Assembly: GCA_965245735.1 (NCBI GenBank)
Contig: CBDFAX010000007.1
Location: forward strand, 15,626-79,625
From: Abiotrophia sp965245735
Lineage (GTDB): Bacteria > Bacillota > Bacilli > Lactobacillales > Aerococcaceae
Reading direction: 5' to 3'
DNA: 64,000 nucleotides
The notes beneath the pieces were generated by a model. It worked only from the letters and a program-made list of their open reading frames with translations. It was not told where the DNA came from and made no database searches. The position numbers were made by a program, and so were the translations under genes. This document shows positions 1 through 6,845 of this stretch, piece by piece (within the stretch, counting starts at the first letter, position 1; every line of letters begins with the position of its first letter).

Positions 1-2
1 AT

Positions 3-431
3 CTGCAAGGCCCGAAACCTAATTGGAGAGGAGTCGCAACACCTCAAGTGATGACTGTATCAACTTCTGTTGAAAGGGAAAGTCCTAAAAGAGATCCTAA
101 AAATGCCGCCGATGCTTTAGCTAGAGCAGATTATAAATGTGAGTACGATATAAACGACAGAATATTCGAAAGAAAGTCTGGCAAAGGGTATACAGAGCCA
201 CACCATTTAATTCCTATAAGTAAGTATCGTGACTTTGATTATAAGAAGGTCAGCTTAGATGTGATGGAGAACATTGTATCGTTATGCAGCCACTGCCATA
301 ATTTATTACATTATGGGAAGTTTGATGACAAAATACCGATTTTAGAGAAACTTTATAATGAAAGAAAAGACGCTTTATTTCAGGTCGGATTAGATATAAG
401 TTTAGAAGAATTAACAGAATATTATAAGTAA
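3..431 (+). CDS. HNH endonuclease, C-terminal part (5' end outside window)
   Basis: The reading frame is open from base 3, so the gene very probably starts upstream of the window; the ATG at 48 is internal. The visible part of about 142 residues contains the HNH signature: EPHHLIPIS, then a gap, then CSHCHNLLHYG, with a Cys upstream in ADYKCEYD. Together these resemble a zinc-supported HNH nuclease fold as in McrA-like and restriction-associated nucleases. A conserved-looking stretch, ESPKRDPKNAADAL, precedes the domain. The expected role is DNA cleavage, perhaps of modified or foreign DNA, but the target-recognition part is not visible. Base composition is AT-rich compared with the core genes further right, in keeping with acquired DNA. 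The HNH call is secure; the biological role is inference. Confidence 0.8.
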   Translation: MQGPKPNWRGVATPQVMTVSTSVERESPKRDPKNAADALARADYKCEYDINDRIFERKSGKGYTEPHHLIPISKYRDFDYKKVSLDVMENIVSLCSHCHNLLHYGKFDDKIPILEKLYNERKDALFQVGLDISLEELTEYYK

Positions 432-438
432 GTACATT

Positions 439-736
439 ATGTTAGGTGCGATTATAGGGGGCATTATTGGCGCAAGATTTGGGTAGAACACGCATAGAAT
501 TAAGGATTTTACATACAAGTATTTCCCAATAGATGATAGCATAATGACTTTAGCTGTAGTTAAAGCGATATTTGAAAGTAAATAAGACGGGAGAGTTTTT
601 TCAGGTAACGTTGAAATATGTGCAAGAAATAGGCAGAGAATATCTAGACTGTGGTTACAGTAGCAGATTTATGAGATGGATGTATTCAGATAATCCTGAA
701 CCATATAGTAGCTTTCGAAAAGAAAAAGAACGCTAG
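439..736 (+). pseudogene. Decayed ADP-ribosylglycohydrolase (DraG-like) gene
   Basis: A start codon opens MLGAIIGGIIGARFG and stops after 15 codons. That peptide matches the typical N-terminus of ADP-ribosylglycohydrolase family proteins. After a frame change, residues HRIKDFTYKYFPIDDSIMTL resemble the next family segment, where the metal-binding TDDTxMT motif sits; here it is degraded to IDDSIMT. A third stretch (605-736) reads VQEIGREYLDCGYSSRFMRW followed by MYSDNPEPYSSF, which again follows the family order. At least two frame breaks and lost sequence make the gene non-functional. It would once have removed ADP-ribose from macromolecules. Assignment rests on recalled family motifs, not on a search. 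Confidence 0.65.
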
Positions 737-755
737 CCTTGACTAGCGTTCTTTA
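726..755. terminator. Bidirectional hairpin terminator
   Basis: Inverted repeat AAGAACGCTAG ... CTAGCGTTCTT with a 6-base loop, A-rich before and T-rich after. It closes the decayed ADP-ribosylglycohydrolase gene. The core CGCTAG / CTAGCG recurs in the terminator at 7145-7176. Confidence 0.75.
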
Positions 756-1093
756 TGTTATCACTTAATACTCCTATATCTCCCAATCGCTTATTGTCAG
801 TAAAATCCATCAACCACACACTGTAATGTGCATACGCTCATTTGACGATTCAAATACCAATAGCCCATCACTAAGCCATTCCTTAGACTATAATATTGCT
901 CAAAATGAATTTTGTTGCAAATTATGAAATCATTTAGTGAAGGGCTTTCTTTCTAGAATTTCCAGGCGTATAATATAACTATAGTAAGTTAAGGCGGATT
1001 CTCTCTCTCGTTTGGCTCCATGGTTAAGCAGTTAGGTAGAAGTCGTCTTTTTGCTATATCAAGACAAATTCTATAAGAAAGGAGGGTTACTTT
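737..1093. other. Gene-free stretch with a possible minus-strand gene remnant and a promoter
   Basis: No intact gene is visible. On the minus strand two overlapping frames between about 740 and 930 give protein-like text: HFEQYYSLRNGLVMGYWYLN, then after a frame change HYSVWLMDFTDNKRLGDIGV. This suggests a frameshifted remnant of an unidentified gene converging on the terminator at 726-755. On the plus strand a TATAAT box at 969-974 is the best promoter for the HTH gene at 1094, but its -35 region is weak. Identity of the remnant is unknown. Confidence 0.35.
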
Positions 1094-1399
1094 ATGAGAG
1101 AGATGCAACAAATTCAGATCAGCTACCAATATGATCATGAGCGTCTCTATGAGGCACTGAAGCGGAGAGGCATGACCGAGCGTGCTCTGGCAGAGAAAAT
1201 CTATTGCTCGCCCGCTACGGTTTCTCGAATCTTCAATGGTTGTGGCCGTCTAAGCGTTGAGACCATCATTATGGTCTGTCTAGCTTTGGAACTGACGGTT
1301 GAAGAGCAGCTTGAGATTTTCTATTTCTCTTGTATGGGTATCTTGCGTCATTTAGGGGTGAGTATGGGCGATACCCAAGACACTAAATTCGACATATGA
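1094..1399 (+). CDS. Small helix-turn-helix (XRE-like) regulator
   Basis: Predicted DNA-binding protein of 101 residues. Residues 19-58 (LYEALKRRGMTERALAEKIY, then CSPATVSRIFNGCGRLSVET) have the spacing of an XRE/Cro-type helix-turn-helix, with the recognition helix around SPATVSRIFNG. The C-terminal half is hydrophobic and Cys-containing with no recognised domain. The start is supported by an AAAGGAGG ribosome site about 9 bases upstream. It is the first gene of the cassette that ends with the CHAP lysin, on the same strand as the rest, and could be its local regulator; that role is inferred from position only. The likely promoter TATAAT lies at 969-974. Confidence 0.7.
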   Translation: MREMQQIQISYQYDHERLYEALKRRGMTERALAEKIYCSPATVSRIFNGCGRLSVETIIMVCLALELTVEEQLEIFYFSCMGILRHLGVSMGDTQDTKFDI

Positions 1400-1568
1400 C
1401 ATCAGGAGGCGCAGTTTAATACAACACACTATATTGCCACAATATAAATATTCAATTTCTGGTTAACCAAAAATCGCTAAAAAATCGTGACTTATCAAGA
1501 ACATTACAATGAATATTAGATAATGTTATTGCATAGGGGTTTATAACTATTTGGAAGGAAGAAAAACC

Positions 1569-2741
1569 ATGAAATTCGATGATTTAAAAAACTTAGATTT
1601 ATCCAAGGTGAGGGAGCAGATTTTAGCTTATTCGGTTCAGCTAAGTCGCTCCTATTGGGAAGTTGGCCGGCGTTTACACTATGCTAAGTTATTCTTGTTG
1701 CCTGAGGGAAGTTTTCTTCCTTGGCTTGAGACGCTTTATATAGATTATGAAGAAGCCAATCGCATGATGTACATTGCCAAGAATCTACCTAAGATGGAGT
1801 GCTACGAACATCTAGGCTTATCACTACTCTATCTGATCGCAACTATCCCTGAGGAACATCGGCAGAAGGTCTATACCTTACCTTCAGGCCAGTGCAAGTA
1901 CCTGCATCAAATGTCTCAATTAGAACTTCGGACTGTTAAGCGCCTATTGAAGGCGGGGCAGCTGGAGTCTTGCTTCCAAGGAGGTAGTCAGTTACAAGTT
2001 GACTGTCAACAGTTGGAGAAGGAGACACAGGATGCAGTCGCGACTAAAGCGAGTCAGGATAGCGCACCGCAAGCTCCTGCTACCAACCAAGCTGCCACGC
2101 AACAAGGTCCAACTAGCCCTCAAGCTAACGGGCTTCAGCCTGACACCCAATCGAATATTGCTACACACCAAGCGAGCCAGGCTCAGACTAAAATGCTTAC
2201 CCCAAGTCAAGATCTCAAGTCCAACCCACTAGCCCCCAAGCTAGCCGAGGCGGAGGCAACTAACCAACGTCTACGGGAGTCGCTTAAGCAGGCTAATGCC
2301 AAGTATCAGGAAGACCTACAATCTATCGAGGAGCGCTACCGTTATCTCAAGCGATTCCGTGAGGGCTTATCGCACTTTGCTAATCGGTCCACGACCTTTA
2401 TTCCGGATTTGGAAGGCCTCAATCGAATCATCGCCTTCAGCCATGAGATTGATCACTGGCTAGCCAAGCTAGCGCCTATGCGCTATATTGATGACTTTAA
2501 GGCCATTCAGAATCAGGTCATGGTCGATCATTACCTTAAGCAGATTGATCGAGTAGACGACTGGGTCCAATCCATGCGTGCCAGCATCCATCAAGCTCAA
2601 GCAGTAGGCCGGCGAGATGTGACAGCTGAGGGCACCAGGACACAGGCTAACCAAGCTCAGCCTAAGCAGGCAAGCCCTGGCGCTAACGCATCTCAGTCCA
2701 ACTTCACTAACCCAACACAAGAAAAGCAAGCCGTTGCATAA
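1569..2741 (+). CDS. DUF3102 protein with Q/A-rich linker and coiled coil
   Basis: About 390 residues. The N-terminal 60 residues (ILAYSVQLSRSYWEVGRRLH, then a Leu-rich segment and EANRMMYIAKNLP) match the pattern of DUF3102 proteins found on plasmids and phages, which have no assigned activity. Residues about 140-220 form a low-complexity Gln, Ala, Thr, Pro linker. A charged coiled coil of Glu, Ala, Arg and Lys follows, then a helical tail and another Gln/Ala-rich end. The start was moved to the ATG at 1569: it lies 5-6 bases after GGAAGGAAG, whereas the frame-opening TTG at 1551 has no site. A 17-base gap and a GGAGG site separate it from the next gene, so they are co-transcribed. Protein-protein or DNA-scaffold function is a guess. 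Confidence 0.6.
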   Translation: MKFDDLKNLDLSKVREQILAYSVQLSRSYWEVGRRLHYAKLFLLPEGSFLPWLETLYIDYEEANRMMYIAKNLPKMECYEHLGLSLLYLIATIPEEHRQKVYTLPSGQCKYLHQMSQLELRTVKRLLKAGQLESCFQGGSQLQVDCQQLEKETQDAVATKASQDSAPQAPATNQAATQQGPTSPQANGLQPDTQSNIATHQASQAQTKMLTPSQDLKSNPLAPKLAEAEATNQRLRESLKQANAKYQEDLQSIEERYRYLKRFREGLSHFANRSTTFIPDLEGLNRIIAFSHEIDHWLAKLAPMRYIDDFKAIQNQVMVDHYLKQIDRVDDWVQSMRASIHQAQAVGRRDVTAEGTRTQANQAQPKQASPGANASQSNFTNPTQEKQAVA

Positions 2742-2758
2742 TATAAGGAGGAACTACC

Positions 2759-3202
2759 ATGGAAACATCAAGCCCAAGTACATTGAACAATCAAATGACT
2801 AGCCTAGAAGCCCAAGTCCAAGCTCAACACCAGTTGCTGGGTCAGATTAACAGCCATCTCCAAGTTTTAACGACTCTCTTAGACCGGCAGCCCCTGTCAC
2901 CTGAAGCCACTTATGCCTTGACGCGCTTGCGCCGTCATGAGATTCACCAACGCCTAGGGGACAAGGATCGCTTACTAACGTCTCGGCGTCCGGAACTAGT
3001 GCGTCTAGTCTATCGGACGGCTCGCCTGGCCTTCCTTAGCCAATTTAGCTTATCCAGCTATGGCCATCTACCACAGGAGCGTTACGAAGCGGCTGTCAGC
3101 TTCTGGAAGGAATGGAAGGTCCCGGTCGACTTACAGGCTCAGCTGGACCAAGCCTATAAGGACTTGGCGCAAGACCGGCCTCAACTCCATGCAGTCGCCT
3201 AA
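2759..3202 (+). CDS. ORF6C-like phage-type protein
   Basis: 147 residues. The first about 45 form a short coiled coil (SLEAQVQAQHQLLGQINSHL). The remainder carries a run of basic and aromatic residues ending in LSSYGHLPQERYEAAVSFWK. This resembles the ORF6C domain (the SSY-x-x-I/L-P-x-x-x-Y/F-x-x-A motif) at the C-terminus of phage antirepressors and related proteins. There is no N-terminal antirepressor (BRO or KilA-N) domain, so it is a stand-alone version. An AAGGAGG site precedes the ATG by about 7 bases. It sits between the DUF3102 gene and the sigma-factor gene, all closely spaced. Role: probably protein binding or regulation inside this cassette; not demonstrated. Confidence 0.55.
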   Translation: METSSPSTLNNQMTSLEAQVQAQHQLLGQINSHLQVLTTLLDRQPLSPEATYALTRLRRHEIHQRLGDKDRLLTSRRPELVRLVYRTARLAFLSQFSLSSYGHLPQERYEAAVSFWKEWKVPVDLQAQLDQAYKDLAQDRPQLHAVA

Positions 3203-3225
3203 CAAGGCTTAAGGAGGGAACAGCT

Positions 3226-3759
3226 ATGACTTCCGACCATTATCCCTTGGATCAGGAGCAACTCCTGGCCCGCTACCGGCTCTTGTTACATCATGTTTTG
3301 CACCAATACCATCTCTTGGCTAAGGATCAAGACTATGACGATTACTTCAATGAACTTTACCTACACCTTGTCCGCCTAGCCCGCGACTTCGATGGGGAAG
3401 CGCTCAGCGAGTCTGACCGCTTCCGCTTCGTGGGCTATGCTCAGCGGGGCCTGAGTTGGCATCTGGGTCAGCTCCTAGCCAAACGATCACGTCAGGCGCA
3501 AGGCCTGATTGGTAATCAGAAGGTTCTGCATTTTGCCGAACAGGCTGGCGCCAGTCGCCCGCCTCTAGACGACCTAGTCAACTCGCTGTTGCTGTCGCAA
3601 GTCTTGTCGCCAGCAGATTATCATTTCCTCTGTGTGGCCCAGAACGAGCAACTCTCGCTTGGGGCCAAATGCCAAGAGCTCGGCATATGTAAGAATACCT
3701 ACTATGCCCGTCTCAAGCGCCTACGCCAGACCCTGCAAGCTAGTGACTGGTCGGCTTGA
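3226..3759 (+). CDS. ComX-like alternative sigma factor
   Basis: 177 residues with the layout of a small sigma-70-family factor. Residues 10-80 look like region 2, acidic and aromatic (DYDDYFNELYLHLVRLARDF, then FVGYAQRGLSWHLGQLLAKR). Residues 115-170 look like region 4, with a helix-turn-helix at LSLGAKCQELGICKNTYYAR followed by LKRLRQTL. The size and Trp/Tyr-rich region 2 recall the competence factor ComX/SigX and the SigO type more than the ECF group. A GGAGG site lies 6 bases before the ATG. It is followed by its own terminator (3785-3810). If active, it could redirect RNA polymerase to the DUF1659/DUF2922/holin/lysin genes downstream; this regulatory link is inferred from position. Confidence 0.7.
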   Translation: MTSDHYPLDQEQLLARYRLLLHHVLHQYHLLAKDQDYDDYFNELYLHLVRLARDFDGEALSESDRFRFVGYAQRGLSWHLGQLLAKRSRQAQGLIGNQKVLHFAEQAGASRPPLDDLVNSLLLSQVLSPADYHFLCVAQNEQLSLGAKCQELGICKNTYYARLKRLRQTLQASDWSA

Positions 3760-3784
3760 GTGCCTTGTTAAGCTCTTTTTCTCC

Positions 3785-3810
3785 AGCTCCCGCAGAGGGG
3801 GCTTTTTTAT
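3785..3810 (+). terminator. Terminator after the sigma-factor gene
   Basis: AGCTCCC and GGGGGCT arms around a 5-base loop, followed by TTTTTTATTTT. It separates the regulatory half of the cassette from the DUF1659 half. Confidence 0.75.
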
Positions 3811-3876
3811 TTTGCAGAAAAATAAATTTTTGAGGCTGACTTGGGCATGAGGCGGGGGCTTAATTCTTTTTAAGTA

Positions 3877-3888
3877 TGTAACGTTACA
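3877..3888. promoter_or_regulatory. 12-bp perfect palindrome upstream of DUF1659 gene
   Basis: TGTAACGTTACA is a perfect palindrome 27 bases before the DUF1659 start codon and 12 bases before its ribosome site (AAGGAG). It lies where an operator or alternative promoter would be expected. No standard -10/-35 pair is obvious next to it. Confidence 0.45.
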
Positions 3889-3915
3889 AGAAACTATCTT
3901 AAGGAGTGATTCATT

Positions 3916-4113
3916 ATGGCACGATCATATGTTAAGGGTATCCTCAAGTTCAAGTCCCTAGATGAGAACAAGAAGGCGGAGAACGTCTCCATGCCCAACC
4001 TGGTAGAGAACGCTAGCGCTGAGGACATCAAGTCCGTGCGCGACGCTATTGCTACCCTGGTTGAGCATCCCATCACCGAGACCCAGGTGACCGAGGTCTT
4101 CAGCGTCAACTAG
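3916..4113 (+). CDS. DUF1659 family protein
   Basis: 65 residues, acidic and soluble, with no signal peptide. The sequence (ILKFKSLDENKKAENVSMPN ... VEHPITETQVTEVF) fits the DUF1659 family of about 70 residues, which in Firmicutes is usually encoded beside a DUF2922 protein. A strong AAGGAGTG site lies 8 bases upstream of the ATG. Its neighbour 40 bases downstream is the DUF2922 gene, so the pair is translated from one message. The molecular function of the family is unknown. Confidence 0.75.
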   Translation: MARSYVKGILKFKSLDENKKAENVSMPNLVENASAEDIKSVRDAIATLVEHPITETQVTEVFSVN

Positions 4114-4155
4114 TCGGCTTGTTGAGTAGAGTAGATAATTTAGGAGGAACCCATC

Positions 4156-4395
4156 ATGGCTAACAAAACCATTAAGACTTTTGAGATGAATTTTGCGACC
4201 GCAGACGGCAAGTCTAAGAAGATTAGCCTGCGCCACGCCAAGGCAGACATTACTAAGGACCAGGCTAGAGCCGCCATGGCCACCATCGTAGGCAAGGACA
4301 TCTTCACCAAGGACGCCGTCGACCAGTTCGCCAAGGAGAAGACCGCCAACTACGTCACCCGCACCGTAGAGGAAGTTTACAAGGCTGAGGCTTAG
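4156..4395 (+). CDS. DUF2922 family protein
   Basis: 79 residues matching the DUF2922 family: an N-terminal strand pair (IKTFEMNFATADGKSKKISL), then a helix and VEEVYKAEA at the end. No membrane segment or catalytic motif is visible. An AGGAGG site precedes the ATG. Family members occur with DUF1659, YvrJ-type peptides, small sigma factors and lysins in Firmicutes; this neighbourhood is recalled, not searched. The gene ends only 18 bases before a large palindrome array begins. Function unknown. Confidence 0.75.
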   Translation: MANKTIKTFEMNFATADGKSKKISLRHAKADITKDQARAAMATIVGKDIFTKDAVDQFAKEKTANYVTRTVEEVYKAEA

Positions 4396-4412
4396 GGGTG
4401 AGTTGGGCGCCC

Positions 4413-5010
4413 GCCACGTCGTGTTGGGAGAGCGCCACGTCGCATTGGGCTCCAACGCGACGTGGTTTCGGCAAGACACCCTCTTTTAGCTCGAAAATGG
4501 GCAAAAAATCCCCCGCTACGCCGCGTTGGAGGAGCGCCACGTCGCATTGGGCGTCCAACGCGCCATGGCTGCGGCAGCCCTCCCTCTTTTAGCTGGGAAA
4601 AAGGCGAAAAAGCGCCCGCCACGTCGTGTTGGGAGTGAGCCATGTCGCATTGGCCCTCCAATGCGACGTGGTTTCGGCAAGACACCCTCTTTTAGCTAGG
4701 AAAAGGGCGAAAAAACACCCGCCACGTCGTGTTGGGGGAGCGCCACGTCGCATTGGGCGTTCAACGCGACATGGTTGCGGCAGGAAACTCCCTTTTAGCC
4801 TGGAAAAAGGTGAAAACTCCCTTTTAGCTCGGAAAATGGCGAAAAAGCGCCCGCCACGTCGCGTTGGTAGAGCGCCACGTCGCATTGGGTCTCCAACGCG
4901 ACATGGCTGAGGTAGGATACCCTCTTTTAGCTCGGAAAATGGCGAAAAAGCGTCCGCCACGTCGAGTTGGGGGAGCGCCACGTCGCATTGGGCGTTCAAC
5001 GCGACATGGC
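4413..5010. repeat. Family A palindrome array, copy 1 (six units)
   Basis: Six units begin at about 4413, 4515, 4618, 4721, 4853 and 4955, so the period is 102-103 bp. One 132-bp step is explained by a local duplication in the spacer. Each unit has two direct copies of GCCACGTCGYRTTGG followed by an inverted copy CCAACGCGACRTGG, giving a strong hairpin preceded by a half-site. The spacers share the skeleton TTTTAGCTNGGAAAA, then GGCGAAAAA and CGCC. Open frames crossing the array are composition artefacts. The array sits between the DUF2922 and coiled-coil genes and runs straight into family C repeats. Confidence 0.9.
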
Positions 5011-5036
5011 TCAGCCAAAGACACCTAGTATCTTAC

Positions 5037-5154
5037 GAGCCAGTCCATAGATAGGGGGAACAGTGGACTGGCTCGGTCTCTGGGTGGCGAAAACCGGGCA
5101 TTTTGCTGGATTTGCGACAAGCTAGTCCATAGATAGCTAGAACAATGGACTGGC
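5037..5154. repeat. Family C palindromes, copy 1 (two units)
   Basis: Two copies of a hairpin with arms AGCCAGTCCAT and ATGGACTGGCT (the second copy is slightly degraded) and an unpaired centre containing AGATAG and GGAACA. They start at about 5037 and 5119, a spacing of 82 bp. The second hairpin ends about 48 bases before the coiled-coil gene, so it lies in that gene's 5' untranslated region. The same family recurs at 10297 and 11591. Confidence 0.88.
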
Positions 5155-5201
5155 GCCGGCCACTCAGCCACCCCATCATCATTCAGAAAGGAGCCTTCAT
5201 C

Positions 5202-5645
5202 ATGACATGGCTACAGCTTACGACGCTGGCGTCCGGCCTAGTCGCGGGCGCGACCCTCCTGGGCAAGTTGGTGCGCCTGATCGCGGCAATCCAGACGCTA
5301 ATTCTTCGAATTGAGCGCATGCAGACGGACTTGGCTAGCACGCAGAGTAACCTGCAAGGCGCGCAGGCAAGTCTTGCGACGACCCAGGATAACTTGCATA
5401 TCACGCAAACAGACCTAGTCACCACCCAAGCCAACTTGCATGCTACCCAAACAGACTTAGTCACCACCCAAGCCAACTTGCATGCCACACAAACAGACCT
5501 TGCCACCACCCAAGCCCAGCTCCACGCCACTCAAGCTGACCTTGGCGCGACCCAGACTCAAGTCACAACGGTGGTCCAGGACCTGTCCCGCGTCCGCCAA
5601 CGTCTGGGGCGCCTGGAGGACAAGCGGGCCCACAGTCTGGCCTGA
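5202..5645 (+). CDS. Membrane-anchored coiled-coil protein with 14-residue repeats
   Basis: 147 residues from the ATG at 5202, chosen because AAAGGAG lies 9 bases upstream. Residues 5-40 form one hydrophobic segment (TLASGLVAGATLLGKLVRLI and following). The rest is a long coiled coil built from seven-residue units such as TDLVTTQ and ANLHATQ, which pair into 14-residue repeats. At DNA level these are near-identical 42-bp repeats between about 5380 and 5520. Such a tract can gain or lose copies by slippage. The layout recalls phage coiled-coil proteins encoded next to holins (XhlA/hemolysin-type), and the next gene is holin-like. An anchor or lysis accessory role is inferred. Confidence 0.6.
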   Translation: MTWLQLTTLASGLVAGATLLGKLVRLIAAIQTLILRIERMQTDLASTQSNLQGAQASLATTQDNLHITQTDLVTTQANLHATQTDLVTTQANLHATQTDLATTQAQLHATQADLGATQTQVTTVVQDLSRVRQRLGRLEDKRAHSLA

Positions 5646-5693
5646 CGCACCCAGGCACTTCTATCTCTAAGCAAAGAAAGCGAGGCACTTATC

Positions 5694-5927
5694 ATGCATC
5701 TTCCTACTAGTCGCAAAGCTTATACGACGATCCAATGGCTCGCGCTCATCCTGATTCCGGCGCTAGCCGTCCTAGTCCAAGGTCTGGCTGAAGTCTATAC
5801 CTGGCCCGATCCCTGGGCTCGTCGCCTGGTTGGCACCCTCAACCTAGTTGGCGTCTTCCTAGGGGCGCTACTTCAAGGCTGGCATTATGGCCAACGCAAG
5901 ACTAAGAGCAAGGCAAAGTCCGCTTAG
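5694..5927 (+). CDS. Small holin-like membrane protein
   Basis: 77 residues with two predicted membrane segments: ALILIPALAVLVQGLAEVY, then LVGTLNLVGVFLGALLQGW. The segments are joined by a short loop containing WPDPWARR, and the C-terminus is very basic (GQRKTKSKAKS). This is the topology and size of a small two-TM phage holin such as the r1t type, and the protein is encoded immediately upstream of a CHAP lysin. The expected role is to let the lysin reach the cell wall. The ribosome site is only moderate (GCGAGG). No antiholin is seen. Confidence 0.65.
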   Translation: MHLPTSRKAYTTIQWLALILIPALAVLVQGLAEVYTWPDPWARRLVGTLNLVGVFLGALLQGWHYGQRKTKSKAKSA

Positions 5928-6003
5928 GCTCACCGCTCAGGCAAAAAGCCACCCATCCCACGCTCCAAACCCATCTCATCTCATTCAAAGGAGGAATTCA
6001 CCC

Positions 6004-6684
6004 ATGAAGCCACAAATCCAAGAGCTCCTATCCAAGGCTCAAGCCTACCTAGGTGTCCAAGGCGGCAGCCCCGCCCATCATGCACTCATTGATTCCTATA
6101 ACGCTGTCCAGCCCCTGCCGGTCGGATACGCCGTGACCTACAGCGATGATTGGTGCGATGTCTTCGTCACCGTTATGGGCGACCAGGCCGGCATCGCTCA
6201 TCTTATTGGGCGCGAATGTGGCGTGCCCCGCCATCTGACCTGGTGCCAAGAGCAGGGCATCTGGCTAGGCCATGTCTGGCCTCAAGCTGGTGACCTAATC
6301 TTCTTCGATTTTGGTGGCGGTCCTGCGTCCCATATCGGTATTGTGGAAAGTGTGGATGGCGACAGCGAAACTGTCAACACCATTGAAGGTAACTGGCTTA
6401 ATCAGGTCGTCCGACGCCATTATGCGAGTGACGACTGGCGCATCCTAGGCTATGCACGGCCTCGCTATGATGCGAGGGCTGGGAGTGTAGCCACTAGCAG
6501 TGAAGCTGGGGGAGCTAACCATTCGAATGGCTGTTCCGATACAGCTAGCGACCTAGATGACCTAGCCTTGTCGGTTATCCGCGGTGACTGGGGCAATGGA
6601 CAGGAACGAGTGGACCGCTTGACTGATGCGGGTTATGATGTGCAAGTTGTGCAGGAATTGGTGAATGAGAAGTTGGCAAGTTAG
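6004..6684 (+). CDS. CHAP-domain lysin with one CW_7 cell-wall repeat
   Basis: 226 residues starting at the ATG at 6004, preceded by AAAGGAGG; longer frames upstream overlap the holin gene. Residues 1-160 are a CHAP amidase/endopeptidase domain. The likely nucleophile Cys51 is in DDWCDVF, and His110 in ASHIGIV follows GDLIFFDFGG. A Ser/Ala/Gly linker leads to residues about 185-224 (LALSVIRGDWGNGQERVDRL and following). This is a CW_7 repeat like the wall-binding repeats of Cpl-7 phage lysozymes. There is no signal peptide, so export would need the holin next door. It is the last gene of the cassette. Target bond within peptidoglycan cannot be told. Confidence 0.85.
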   Translation: MKPQIQELLSKAQAYLGVQGGSPAHHALIDSYNAVQPLPVGYAVTYSDDWCDVFVTVMGDQAGIAHLIGRECGVPRHLTWCQEQGIWLGHVWPQAGDLIFFDFGGGPASHIGIVESVDGDSETVNTIEGNWLNQVVRRHYASDDWRILGYARPRYDARAGSVATSSEAGGANHSNGCSDTASDLDDLALSVIRGDWGNGQERVDRLTDAGYDVQVVQELVNEKLAS

Positions 6685-6694
6685 AGAAAGAGGA

Positions 6695-6718
6695 AAAGCG
6701 CCGGTAGGCGCTTTTTTT
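6695..6718 (+). terminator. Terminator after the lysin gene
   Basis: AAAGCGCC and GGCGCTTT arms around GGTA, followed by a T-tract. It closes the sigma/holin/lysin cassette. Confidence 0.85.
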
Positions 6719-6845
6719 GTTATAATATTGAAAAAATCAGGCATTTATGGTATAATGTAGAGTAGTGATTAAGGGAGTATCTGATACAGGGGAAACCTTA
6801 AAAACTATATATAGTATGTCGTGTATAGAACGACACAAGATATAG

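Noticed and set aside
1992..2232. Alternative frames over the Q/A-rich linker of the DUF3102 protein
   Set aside because: Low-complexity shadow frames lacking ribosome sites; the main frame carries the conserved domain.
4392..5024. Several overlapping open frames of 64-136 codons on both strands
   Set aside because: They run through family A repeats in all frames, encode the same repeated low-complexity text and have no ribosome sites; they result from stop-free repeats.
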